From: JADJPO01 sp046330955
GTDB lineage: Bacteria; Actinomycetota; Actinomycetes; Actinomycetales; Kineosporiaceae
DNA: 64,000 nt
NCBI GenBank assembly: GCA_046330955.1
Contig: JAXLRT010000001.1
Coordinates: 124,001 to 188,000 of the forward strand
Reading direction: 5' to 3'
Below the pieces are notes generated by a model that worked only from the letters and a program-made list of their open reading frames with translations, was not told the origin of the DNA and made no database searches. The translations under genes were made by a program, and so were the position numbers. Shown in pieces: positions 54,365 through 63,943 of this stretch (the first letter of the stretch is position 1; every line of letters begins with the position of its first letter).

Positions 54365-55171
54365 TCAGTCGTTGCCGCGCAGGATGGCCAGCAGCCGCAG
54401 GATCTCGAGGTAGAGCCAGACCAGCGTGACGACCAGGCCGAACGCGGCGGTCCAGGCGTAGACCTTCGGGATGCCGTTGCGGATGCCCTGCTCGACGAAG
54501 TCGAAGTCGAGCACCAGGAAGAACGAGGCCAGCAGGACGCCGAACGCGCTCAGGGCGACCGGCAGCAGGCCGCCGCCAGAGTAGATGCTGCTCCAGGCGC
54601 CGAACATGACGCCGAGGAAGTGCACCAGGCCGAAGACCAGGTAGCCGACCCCGGCGATCATCAGGGTCTTCTGGAACTTCGGGCTGTTGCGGATCACGCC
54701 GGTCTTGTAGAGGGCGAGCATGGCGCCGAAGGCACAGAGCGTGCCGACGATGGCGTGGACCACGATGTCGCTGCCACCGGCGAACCGGGCGTAGACGGCG
54801 CTGATGCCACCGACGAAGACACCCTGGACCAGGGCGTAGGCGAACATCAGCGGCGGGCTGGGCACCTTCTTGAGCTGGGCGACCATGGCGAGCACGAAGC
54901 CCACCAGGCCGGCGCCGATCACGAGCATGAACTGCTCGGGCCGGATGAACCAGTAGGTCGGCGCCGCGGTGACCAGCAGGCCGCCGAACAGCGCGGCGGT
55001 ACGCACCACCACGTCGTCCAGGGTCATGCGGTTGGTGTCCACCGAGGTGGCGGACGGCGCGCGGTACATGTCCTCGATCGTGGTGGCCGAGGGGGTGGGC
55101 GGGTTGAAGGTCGCGTACCCACCGCGGGTGAACTCGGGGTTGCGGTTGAAGACGGGGTTGCGGCTCTCCAT
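54365..55171 (-). CDS. Bax inhibitor-1/YccA family membrane protein
   Basis: The 268-residue protein has seven hydrophobic segments (for example AALFGGLLVTAAPTYWFI, FMLVIGAGLVGFVLAMVA and VVTLVWLYLEILRLLAIL) and the family motif FVEQGIRNGIPKVYAWTAAFGLVVTLVWLYLEILRLL near the end. It starts with a polar N-terminal leader of about 60 residues. Bacterial members are thought to be calcium leak channels or stress factors. TGGAGAGAGACCG before ATG 55171 is a strong ribosome site. Confidence 0.9.
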   Translation of the reverse strand: MESRNPVFNRNPEFTRGGYATFNPPTPSATTIEDMYRAPSATSVDTNRMTLDDVVVRTAALFGGLLVTAAPTYWFIRPEQFMLVIGAGLVGFVLAMVAQLKKVPSPPLMFAYALVQGVFVGGISAVYARFAGGSDIVVHAIVGTLCAFGAMLALYKTGVIRNSPKFQKTLMIAGVGYLVFGLVHFLGVMFGAWSSIYSGGGLLPVALSAFGVLLASFFLVLDFDFVEQGIRNGIPKVYAWTAAFGLVVTLVWLYLEILRLLAILRGND

Positions 55172-55230
55172 CGGTCTCTCTCCAGGGTCGAGATTGTGAT
55201 GCTCTGCCGGGTGATAGGTCCGGCCGGTAC

Positions 55231-56214
55231 TCAACGTAATGCCGATCGTCCCGGAAAGGTTCCCGAAACCGCCGGCGGCACCTGTGCCGGACGACGGCGG
55301 TCCAGTTCGCTGTGATAGCTCGCCCCGACCTGCGCGGCGTGCTCCCGCAGGTAGTCGGTGAGCCGGGTGGGGCAGGTGGCCTCGCCGTCCGTGGTCACCA
55401 GAGAGGCCATTAGCCCGTCGATCTCGTCACGGGTGAGCACGACGTCACGGGTGAGCACGGACAGGCCGCGAAGGATCACCGCCACCACCGCGGGCGGCAG
55501 GTGAACCGGCCACCAGTGGGTGCCGACGGCCTCGGCGACCGTGCCCACCAGGTCCTCGAAGGTGAAGTCCTGTGGCCCGACGGCGTCGATCGTCACGTCG
55601 GGGTCGCCGTCCGGCCGCGACCCCAGCTCGACGCACAGCGCCGCCAGGTCGGCCACGTACACCGGACGCAGCCGGTACCGGCCGTCGCCGGGAATGGCGA
55701 ACACGTGGAAGCGGCGCACCAACCAGGCGATGTTGTTGATGAAGATGTCCTCACCGCCGAAGATCACGCTCGGTCGCACGATCGCATACGGGACGCCGAG
55801 GCCGACCAGGTGCCGTTCGAGGGCCGCCTTGCCGCGGTAGTACTCGTAGAACGAGTCGGGGTCTGGGTTGGTGATGCTGACGTGCACGATGCGCCGGACG
55901 CCGGCCTCGCGGGCCGCCTCGAACAGGACCTTGGTGTTGGCCACTGCCTGGGCGTAGCTGGTGCCGCCGGGGGCGTAGCGCACCCAGTAGGTGTTGTAGA
56001 AGGTCTCGACGCCCTCGAACGCCCGGCGCAGGGCCTGCGGGTCGTCGAAGGTGTACGGGAAGATCTCGATCGCCGAGCCGTCGGAGAGCTTCCCGCCGAC
56101 GGCCGGTGGGTGATTCGTCAGGGTGCGCACCTGCCGTCCTCGATCGTGCAGGGCACGCCTGAGGTAGGTTCCCGAGTATCCGAACGCCCCCGTCACCAGG
56201 TCGATCCCGGTCAT
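55231..56214 (-). CDS. NmrA/SDR-a type NAD(P)-binding protein
   Basis: The 327-residue protein starts MTGIDLVTGAFGYSGTYLRRAL, a Rossmann GxxGxxG motif (TGAFGYSG), and contains HVSITNPDPDSFYEYYRGKAALERHL and YAIVRPSVIFGGEDIF, typical of extended SDR epimerases or NmrA-like proteins. The Y-x-x-x-K pair YYRGK supports SDR catalysis. The substrate is not known. It is divergent from the TetR regulator, which probably controls it. Confidence 0.85.
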   Translation of the reverse strand: MTGIDLVTGAFGYSGTYLRRALHDRGRQVRTLTNHPPAVGGKLSDGSAIEIFPYTFDDPQALRRAFEGVETFYNTYWVRYAPGGTSYAQAVANTKVLFEAAREAGVRRIVHVSITNPDPDSFYEYYRGKAALERHLVGLGVPYAIVRPSVIFGGEDIFINNIAWLVRRFHVFAIPGDGRYRLRPVYVADLAALCVELGSRPDGDPDVTIDAVGPQDFTFEDLVGTVAEAVGTHWWPVHLPPAVVAVILRGLSVLTRDVVLTRDEIDGLMASLVTTDGEATCPTRLTDYLREHAAQVGASYHSELDRRRPAQVPPAVSGTFPGRSALR

Positions 56215-56292
56215 GATCCTCACCCTCGTCCCGCGCCTCGAGCGCCCTGGCCGCCACCGCCGTGGCACCGGGATCAGCGCCCTGTCGATTGA

Positions 56293-56306
56293 CATACAAA
56301 CGTATG
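56293..56306. promoter_or_regulatory. probable TetR operator
   Basis: A palindrome CATAC-AAAC-GTATG overlaps the TetR start codon (ATG 56304) and lies in the intergenic region shared with the divergent gene, where a TetR dimer could repress both. Confidence 0.5.
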
Positions 56307-56912
56307 ACTGAGATCGATGCTACGCGTACCCGACTCCTCGACGCCACTCTCGAGGTGCTCGGGTCACAAGGGGTGGCCGGCGCGACGTCCCGCCAGATCG
56401 CCGGCGCGGCCGGAGTCAACCTGCAGGCGATCACGTATCACTTCGGGTCCAAGGACGCCTTGGTCGCCCAGGCGCTGGTGCACGCCGTCCGGCACTGGCT
56501 CGCCCCGGCCCGCGAGGCGCTGGCATCGGTCTCCGCCGATCCGATCGGCGGCCTTGTCGCCGCGGTGTTCGCGTTGCAGCACTCACTCGATCAGGCGCGC
56601 GCCTACGTGCCCGCCTACGTCGAGGCGCTGGCGACGGCCACGCGCAACGAGGACGTGCGCCGCGAGATCGTCACGATGCTGCGCGAGGTGCGCGACGACC
56701 TCGCGGTGCAGATCCGAGAACTCGCCGGGACCGGCCTGGTGGCGGACTGGGTCGACCCCGAGGCGATCGCAGCGCTCCTGGTCGCCGCGGGCGATGGCTT
56801 GGTGGTGCACTCGACCCTCGACCCCGAGAGATACGACCTCGATCGCTCCCTGGGCCAGGTGGTTCAGGTGCTGTTGGCCGCCAGCACGGTGCGTCCGGAC
56901 GACGAGGGCTGA
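56304..56912 (+). CDS. TetR/AcrR family transcriptional regulator
   Basis: The 202-residue protein has an N-terminal helix-turn-helix (TRLLDATLEVLGSQGVAGATSRQIAGAAGVNLQAITYHFGSKDALVAQAL) and a helical ligand-binding C-terminal part. It most likely represses itself and the divergent NmrA/SDR gene. The ATG sits inside a palindrome, so the mRNA may be leaderless or nearly so. The ligand is unknown. Confidence 0.93.
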   Translation: MTEIDATRTRLLDATLEVLGSQGVAGATSRQIAGAAGVNLQAITYHFGSKDALVAQALVHAVRHWLAPAREALASVSADPIGGLVAAVFALQHSLDQARAYVPAYVEALATATRNEDVRREIVTMLREVRDDLAVQIRELAGTGLVADWVDPEAIAALLVAAGDGLVVHSTLDPERYDLDRSLGQVVQVLLAASTVRPDDEG

Positions 56913-56928
56913 GGTGCACGTCGCGCTC

Positions 56929-57005
56929 GTGATCACATCGAGAGGTCACCAGAGCACCGTTTCCGTGGGCACAAAGGTACTTTTGCGACCCCTCGACGTG
57001 ATCAC
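56929..57005. repeat. long inverted repeat downstream of TetR gene
   Basis: Arms 56929-56947 and 56987-57005 pair over 19 bp with two mismatches; each outer arm begins with the palindrome GTGATCAC. The 39-nt loop has no T run. It may be a terminator, a binding site or a small repeat element. Confidence 0.6.
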
Positions 57006-57135
57006 CGGAAGGTGTCGGCTCGGTCCCCCCGGCGGGAGCCGCGGTCACCGTCAGGACGACGTCCTGCCGGTTCCCGCTCCCTTCGTCACCGCCCGGGTCC
57101 CGGCCAAGGCAACGCTGCGCGCAGCCTTGGCTCGG

Positions 57136-57208
57136 TACCCCCGGCGGGACTCGAACCCGCACTGGAGCGCTTTTAAGGCGCCTGCCTCTGCCATTGGGCT
57201 ACGGGGGC
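57136..57208 (-). tRNA. tRNA with anticodon UAA (Leu, UUA) but class I structure
   Basis: A 73-nt cloverleaf: acceptor GCCCCCG pairs with CGGGGGT (G1-U72 wobble), D-arm with GG in the loop, anticodon stem GGCGC/GCGCT, loop CTTAAAA (U33, anticodon UAA, A37), variable loop of only 5 nt (CCAGT), and T-arm GCGGG-TTCGAGT-CCCGC. Discriminator A73 fits leucine. Bacterial tRNA-Leu normally has a long variable arm, so this is unusual. The genome encodes CC but G (not A) after the discriminator, so CCA must be completed or repaired. Confidence 0.85.
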
Positions 57209-57376
57209 CTGAGCAGTCAGCCTAGAGCGCTCACGCCACCAGGTGACCGCACGCCCCAAGATGCCCAGCGGGAGGGTGACGGCGCAGATGACGGCCGCGT
57301 GCATGGTGAGGTCGGCGTCATCGATCGCGGCGCCGTAGACGGCTACAAGGGCGGCGGCTGCTGCGATGGTGAGCAC
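57173..57376 (-). CDS. doubtful small membrane protein overlapping the tRNA
   Basis: The 67-residue product has two hydrophobic stretches (MLTIAAAAALVAVYGAAI and AAVICAVTLPLGILGRAVTW). Its last 11 residues read through the 5' half of the tRNA and its stop lies in the anticodon loop, so the 3' end is probably not a normal gene end. It may be a remnant or a chance frame. Confidence 0.25.
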   Translation of the reverse strand: MLTIAAAAALVAVYGAAIDDADLTMHAAVICAVTLPLGILGRAVTWWRERSRLTAQAPVAQWQRQAP

Positions 57377-57401
57377 GGCGTCAACGTGCCCACCCAGGTG
57401 A

Positions 57402-57578
57402 CTACGTTAGTCGTCGCGATGCAGTCAATTGACATCGGCAACAAACGTCCCTATAGCAGCGGGTCAACCTCGCTCCTGTGGGCGTCACATGGTCGAACTC
57501 GCCTGCCTTGACGCCAGCGACGAGCGCTGCCCACTCGCGGCACCTGAACCGCAGCACCACGCCGCGGCCAGGGAAGGG
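57402..57578 (-). pseudogene. remnant of a DUF397 gene
   Basis: The minus-strand frame reads VVLRFRCREWAALVAGVKAG-EFD, the conserved end of DUF397 proteins, then runs on past the usual stop. The 5' part of the gene is missing. The fragment follows directly after the stop codon of the 90-aa gene and in the same frame. DUF397 proteins normally partner XRE/DUF5753 regulators, whose remnants lie 0.6 kb away. Confidence 0.6.
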
Positions 57579-57851
57579 CTATCGAATTCTCTTGCCTTTA
57601 CGTTGGCGAAGAATGCGCGCCACTCGCTGACGGGGAACGTTAGAGCGGGACCCCTTGGAACTTTGGAGTCCTTTACGAGGACGAGGCATCTTCTTCAGCG
57701 CATCTCTACGCAACATCCAGCGTCGCAACACGCTGACTCTCGCCAGGGCCTGGCGTGCTTTGACGCCCGCGTAGACCGTCGCAGCGCCCACCACGACCGT
57801 CGTGAACTCCTTGAGAGCCTCTTCCGCGACCAGGTCCAGGACCGTGCTCAT
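57579..57851 (-). CDS. small basic protein, 90 aa, unknown
   Basis: GGAGG lies 6 nt before ATG 57851, a strong ribosome site. The product begins with a helical acidic then hydrophobic part (LDLVAEEALKEFTTVVVGAATVYAGVKARQALA), possibly membrane-touching, and ends in a strongly basic tail (about 18 Arg/Lys in the last 50 residues). I do not recognise a family. It stands in a patch of decayed regulator genes and may be a leftover of a mobile or accessory unit. Confidence 0.55.
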   Translation of the reverse strand: MSTVLDLVAEEALKEFTTVVVGAATVYAGVKARQALARVSVLRRWMLRRDALKKMPRPRKGLQSSKGSRSNVPRQRVARILRQRKGKRIR

Positions 57852-58354
57852 TGAGCCTCCAGAGGGGGGTGTTGCCGAACCATAGACCCTCACCGGATCT
57901 ACTGCGCAACCTTCACGGGCGAGAGTTGGTAACGAACCGGGATGCGTTGACAGTGCGCACCTTTGCCGTGCTTCTGACCAGCTCGAACTAGCAATGACGT
58001 ACCAGACACCATCCCCGGCATGTTGCAGACAGACGACTACTGCCGCACGTTGAGTCAGCCTGACGGACGATGTGACTGCGGGCGCACGATGGCTGCTGTC
58101 GCCGCGCAGCTTGTGTGTGCTGCCGCGAAGGTGTCGCGCATGGAGAGAGGTCCAGCGTTCGCACGCTGGAGCACGTCGCAACGGAGCTGTCGTGCTCGAC
58201 CGCCAAGGTCTCTCGGATGGAAACAGGCCACCACGTCTCACACGGCCACGCGAGGGCTGGCGTGTAGCCCAAAAAGAGCATGAGACGTCTTGAGCGAGGC
58301 GGATTCCCTGCTGCGTATTCCTCCGTATGCAACATTCCCGGGACCGTCGACCCA
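57852..58354. other. region without intact genes
   Basis: About 500 nt between the 90-aa gene and the IS630 element. It holds the minus-strand upstream region of the 90-aa gene (a TATGGT near 57884) and remnants of XRE/DUF5753 regulators on the plus strand; I see no intact gene. Confidence 0.4.
58002..58270 (+). pseudogene. scrambled remnants of XRE-family/DUF5753 regulators
   Basis: Short plus-strand frames read VPDTIPGMLQTDDYCRTL (a DUF5753 block), then AKVSRMERG and, further on, ELSCSTAKVSRMETGHHVS (helix-turn-helix blocks). In intact genes the helix-turn-helix comes first, so order is reversed and at least two genes have contributed. No open frame joins them. Confidence 0.55.
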
Positions 58355-59327
58355 TAGTGGTGTGACGCGTGTCTTCCTTTAGTGTTCGTGGGGGTGCGGG
58401 ACAATGGCGCATGCCGAATCGGGTGCGTGTTCTTGCTGTTCGTGACCAGGACCGGGCCGAGCTGGAACGTCGGTCGCGGAGCAAGTCCGAGCCGGCCCGG
58501 GTGGTGCAGCGGGCGCGGATCGTGTTGGAGTCCGCTCGGGGGTTGACTGGGCCGGCGATCGCCGAGCGGCTCGGGTGCAGCGAGCCGACGGTGGTGTTGT
58601 GGCGCAGCCGGTATGCCGAACATGGGATCGCCGGGTTGGAGGACCTAGCCCGTTCCGGTGGACCGGTGACAGTGTTGACCCGGGAGGTGGTCGAGCAGAT
58701 CCTGGCCGACACCCTCACCCCGCCGCCGGAAGCGTTGTCGGGTCGAAGGGTGACGCACTGGTCGACGCGCACGCTGGCGGACTGGCTGGCCCGCCACCGG
58801 GGGATCCAGGTCTCCCACGACCGGGTCGGGCAAGTGTGGAAACGGTTCAGCCTCGAGCCGCATCGCGTTGAAGGGTTCAAGTTCTCCACCGACCCCGAGC
58901 TGGAGACCAAGATCCGTGACGTGATCGGGCTCTACCTCGACCCGCCACACGGCGCGGTCGTGCTCTGTCTGGACGAGAAGAGCCAGATCCAGGCGTTGGA
59001 CCGGACCCAGCCGATGCCGCCGATGCGCCCGGGCCAGATCGCCGAGCAGTCCTGGGACTACAAGCGCAACGGCACCACGACACTGTTCGCGGCGTTGGAG
59101 ATCGCCACCGGCAAGGTGATCCAGTCCTGCAAGCCCCGCCACCGCCACCAGGAGTTCCTGGCGTTCCTGCAGCAGGTCGCCAAGGCCTACCCGCGCCGCC
59201 AGTTGCACGTGGTATGCGACAACTACTACGACAGCGACACTTGGCTGTTGATCAAGCTTTGACCAGGTGGAACACGGTCGTGTCGATGCGTGACAAGGGT
59301 GCAGCCACCACCAAATGATCAAGGTTT

Positions 59328-60704
<1,377 letters not shown>

Positions 60705-61204
60705 TCCTCCCGGAGCCAGAACCATGATCATCCCAAGTGTCGCTGTCGTACTACTCCACCCACAAGCACGCGAAAGTCAAGGCCTGGCTGGCGAGGAACC
60801 CCCGCGTCCACCTGCATTTCACCCCGACCAGCGGCTCCTGGCTGAACCTCGTGGAGTGCTTCTTCTCGATCATCACGCGCCAGGCCATCCGCCGCGGCGC
60901 CTTCGCCTCGGTCGCCGACCTCATCGCCACGATCGAGGCCTACATCGACGGCTGGAACGAGCACGCTCACCCGTTCATCTGGACCAAACCCGCCGACGAG
61001 ATCCTGAAGAAGATCAAATCAGCGAAGACTAAAGGAACCGCTGTGGCGCACCACTAGTACCGTCTGCCCGGTATGGTGCACGAGGTGGGGGGGTGTCACT
61101 GCTGGGGAGTTCCATGGGCCCCAGTCGGCATCCCTGGCCCACGATTGACCCAAGACTCGTGATCGACGGCTGGACAGAGTGGGACACGACAGGACACCCA
61201 CAGG

Positions 61205-62062
61205 TCAGTCACCCGTCCGGGTGTTGGGTGCATCACCGCAGGTCAGAGCTATAGCGGCGTCCAGCATGGCCTCGGTGAGCCGGCCCGTGAAGGTGTTCTG
61301 CTGACTCACGTGATAGCTGCCGACCAGGCGGACCGGGGCGCCGTCCGGCCGATCGAGCAGCACCTGCGCACCGTGACCGAACCGCGGCCGTGGCCGAGGC
61401 ACCCGCCAGCTGAGCCGGGCGGCGCACGCCAGTGCCGCCTGCCAGGCGAACCCGCCCAGGGCCAGCATCGAGACCAGTGTCGGGTCGAGCAGGTGCACCT
61501 CGGCGTCCAGCCACGGAGCACAGGTGTCGCGCTCGGCGGGCGTGGGCTGGTTGTCCGGCGGAGCGCAGCGCACCGCCGCCGCAATCCGGACGCCGCGCAG
61601 CCGCTGCCCGTCGGCCGCATGCAGGCTGTCGGGCTGGGCGGCCAGACCTGCCCGGTACAGCGCGGCGAAGATCCAGTCACCGGAGCGGTCGCCGGTGAAC
61701 ACCCGGCCGGTGCGGTTGCCACCGTGCGCCGCCGGAGCCAGGCCGACCACCAGCAGGCGCGCCCGGGGGTCGCCCCAACCAGGCACCGGACGACCCCAAT
61801 ACGGTTCTTGAGCAAGGGATTTACGCTTGGTGACCGCCACCTCCTCGCGCCAGGCGACCAACCGGGGGCAGGCCCGGCAAACGCTCACCCGGGCATCCAG
61901 CTCGCCCCATCCCTCGCGTCCCACCCCGGCGAGGCGGCGCACGTCGTCCGGGGTGTGGGCCACCGGCGTGCCGGCGTCGGCGACCTCACCCGGCCACCCC
62001 GTGGCCGGCGTCACCGGCGAGGTGAACGCCCCGCCGGCCGCCGGATGGGGCAGCCGCGACAC
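61205..62062 (-). CDS. type-5 uracil-DNA glycosylase (UdgB-like)
   Basis: The 285-residue protein matches family 5 uracil-DNA glycosylases: CRACPRLVAWREEVA (with cluster cysteines), VGLAPAAHGGNRTGRVFTGDRSGDWIFAAL and the late motif GSYHVSQQNTFTGRLT. The fourth iron-sulfur ligand set includes C-rich VRCAPPDNQPTPAERDTCAPWL. Such enzymes remove uracil and other deaminated bases. GTG 62062 lies 2 nt after the upstream stop, so it is coupled to the dienelactone hydrolase gene. Confidence 0.9.
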   Translation of the reverse strand: MSRLPHPAAGGAFTSPVTPATGWPGEVADAGTPVAHTPDDVRRLAGVGREGWGELDARVSVCRACPRLVAWREEVAVTKRKSLAQEPYWGRPVPGWGDPRARLLVVGLAPAAHGGNRTGRVFTGDRSGDWIFAALYRAGLAAQPDSLHAADGQRLRGVRIAAAVRCAPPDNQPTPAERDTCAPWLDAEVHLLDPTLVSMLALGGFAWQAALACAARLSWRVPRPRPRFGHGAQVLLDRPDGAPVRLVGSYHVSQQNTFTGRLTEAMLDAAIALTCGDAPNTRTGD

Positions 62063-62064
62063 AC

Positions 62065-62763
62065 TCAGCCCAGGTGCTCGGCGAAGAAGTCCAGGGTGCG
62101 CTGCATCGCCAGGCCTGCCGCGTCGGCGTCGTAGACCTCGGGGCGGTCGTCGTTGAAGAAGGCGTGCTGGGCGCCCGGATAGTCGTGGCAGTGCACCGAT
62201 CCGCCGCCGGCCGTGATCGCCGCCACGGCGGTCTGGATGCCGGGCGCGGCCGACGTGCCGTCCCCCTCGGAGCAGTGGATCATCGCCGACTTGCCGGCGT
62301 AGTTCGGCCAGGCCGGGTCCATCCGCTCCCACGGCACCGCCGGGTAGAAGCCGACCGCCGCCACCACGGGCTCGGCGACGGTGGCGCTCCACAACGCCAG
62401 CGATCCCCCCATGCAGAACCCGATCGCGCCGATCGCCTGCCCGGTGACGGCCTCCAGCCCGGTCAGGTACGCCGAGGCGCCCGCGATGTCCTGGGCGGCG
62501 CGGTCCATCGCCAGGCCCATCAGCAACCGCATCGCCTCGTCCGGCTCGTCGGTGGCGACACCGTGGTAGAAGTCCGGGGCCAGCGCCACGTATCCGGCCT
62601 GGGCGAACCGGTCGGCCAGGTTCTTGATGTGGCCGACCAGACCCCACCATTCCTGGATGACGATCACCCCGGGTCCGCTGCCGCCCGGCGGGATGGCCAG
62701 ATAGCCCTCCGCCGTGCCGCCGTTGCTGGGAAAGGTCACCATCGCGCCGCTGCCATCGGTCAT
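62065..62763 (-). CDS. dienelactone hydrolase family protein
   Basis: The 232-residue alpha/beta hydrolase has the Cys nucleophile in IGFCMGGSLAL, the early glutamate in VIQEWWGL, and the histidine in YPGAQHAFFND. Such enzymes cleave cyclic esters; a broad carboxylesterase role is also possible. ATG 62763 is chosen because AAGGTG lies about 7 nt upstream; the GTG at 62772 is an alternative. Confidence 0.9.
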   Translation of the reverse strand: MTDGSGAMVTFPSNGGTAEGYLAIPPGGSGPGVIVIQEWWGLVGHIKNLADRFAQAGYVALAPDFYHGVATDEPDEAMRLLMGLAMDRAAQDIAGASAYLTGLEAVTGQAIGAIGFCMGGSLALWSATVAEPVVAAVGFYPAVPWERMDPAWPNYAGKSAMIHCSEGDGTSAAPGIQTAVAAITAGGGSVHCHDYPGAQHAFFNDDRPEVYDADAAGLAMQRTLDFFAEHLG

Positions 62764-62821
62764 GCGGGTCACCTTGACACATCAGAACTGCTCGTCACGA
62801 GTGCCTCGGGCCGGTTGCGCC

Positions 62822-63931
62822 TCAGGTGGGATCGACGAACCGCAGCCGGGGCGTCCGGCCGAGAAAGGCGCCGTAGCGGGCGGCCGCCTGCTCGGTCGCG
62901 GCGAGCTCGTCGTCCGTCAACGGCCGCAACGGCTCGACGTCGAAACGCACCTGTCGGGGCTGCACGCTACGGCGCATCCGGCCGAGCACCTGCCCGTCGA
63001 CGACCAGCATGCCCACGGCCGGTTCGCGTCCCGGCGTGAGCAGCCCGGCGGCGTCCAGCATCGCCCGGGAGTCCTGGTAGCCGCGGTAATACTCGTCGAG
63101 CAGCTGCAGCAGGTGCGCCCGGGGCGAACTGCGCTCGAGCGCGGGGTCGGCGGCGGCGAACCAGAGCGTGCGGCCCTCGTACTCGAAGGAGTCCAACTGC
63201 GAGGACGCCGCGGCGATCCCGGCGCGCACGTCCGTCAGCGACAACGTGGCCCAGTACGCCAGATCGCGTTCGGTGGCCGGGCCATGGCTGGTCAGGTAGC
63301 GCAGCGCGAGTTCGGCGAGGGCCTCGTCGCGGCCGAGCCGGCGGGCGTTCGGGGCGCGCTCGTCGAGCAGGGCGTAGGTCTGTTTCGCCGACGGGCCCTG
63401 ACCCCGCTGGACGCCGCTGCAGACCAGGGCCTCCTGTTCGGCCAGCCCGACGATGAGCATCAGGGCCTGGCCGGCAGCCGGTAGGTGATGGGCGGCCAGG
63501 CGCTCACCCAGCTCGGGCCGGGTGAGGTGGCCCTCGGCCAGCGCCTCGACCACGACGTCGACGGCGCGGTGGGCGGTCGCGTCGTCCAGGCCGACCGTGC
63601 GTTGCTGCTGCTGGAACAACCGGCGGACGGCGGGCGCGGTGAGCTCGACCAGCCACCGGATGTCGTCGGCGTGAACGTAGTGCCAGGTCGGCCGCAACAC
63701 GTGCGTGCGCAAGAACTCACCGGCGTCCAGGGCGCGGCCGATGTCGCTCTCGCGCAACGGATCACCGCTCTCGGACGGCGCGGTGCGGGTCGCCACCGCC
63801 CAGGCCGATTGCGCGGGGTTCTCGGCCTGCACGGCGAGCAGCGAGCGCACCGTGGCTGCCGGATCGGGCGGGCGCCACCCAGCCAGGTGCTGGGAGTGCA
63901 GGCGCCACACCGCGATTCGGCGAGGGGTCAT
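62822..63931 (-). CDS. winged-helix DNA-binding protein, AlkZ/YcaQ-like
   Basis: The 369-residue protein starts MTPRRIAVWRLHSQHLAGW and has RTHVLRPTWHYVHADDIRWLVELTAPAVRRL, the signature of the HTH_42 (AlkZ-type) family, several members of which are DNA glycosylases for interstrand crosslinks. It carries a C-terminal beta-rich domain ending TPRLRFVDPT. Whether it has glycosylase activity is not shown. A TAGCCT box lies exactly 12 nt before ATG 63931. Confidence 0.85.
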   Translation of the reverse strand: MTPRRIAVWRLHSQHLAGWRPPDPAATVRSLLAVQAENPAQSAWAVATRTAPSESGDPLRESDIGRALDAGEFLRTHVLRPTWHYVHADDIRWLVELTAPAVRRLFQQQQRTVGLDDATAHRAVDVVVEALAEGHLTRPELGERLAAHHLPAAGQALMLIVGLAEQEALVCSGVQRGQGPSAKQTYALLDERAPNARRLGRDEALAELALRYLTSHGPATERDLAYWATLSLTDVRAGIAAASSQLDSFEYEGRTLWFAAADPALERSSPRAHLLQLLDEYYRGYQDSRAMLDAAGLLTPGREPAVGMLVVDGQVLGRMRRSVQPRQVRFDVEPLRPLTDDELAATEQAAARYGAFLGRTPRLRFVDPT

Positions 63932-63937
63932 GCGGGC

Positions 63938-63943
63938 AGGCTA
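63938..63943 (-). promoter_or_regulatory. -10 box (TAGCCT) for leaderless AlkZ-like mRNA
   Basis: The first base of TAGCCT on the minus strand is exactly 12 nt before ATG 63931 and no ribosome site intervenes. Confidence 0.5.

Noticed and set aside
57136..57208. tRNA as the attachment site of an integrated element
   Set aside because: The decayed region and IS elements lie on the 5' side of the tRNA, no integrase gene is present, and no second copy of the tRNA 3' end was found.
57579..58910. 443-residue minus-strand open frame running into the IS630 element
   Set aside because: Only its last 90 residues have a ribosome site and plausible protein character; the rest is antisense to the transposase and regulator remnants.
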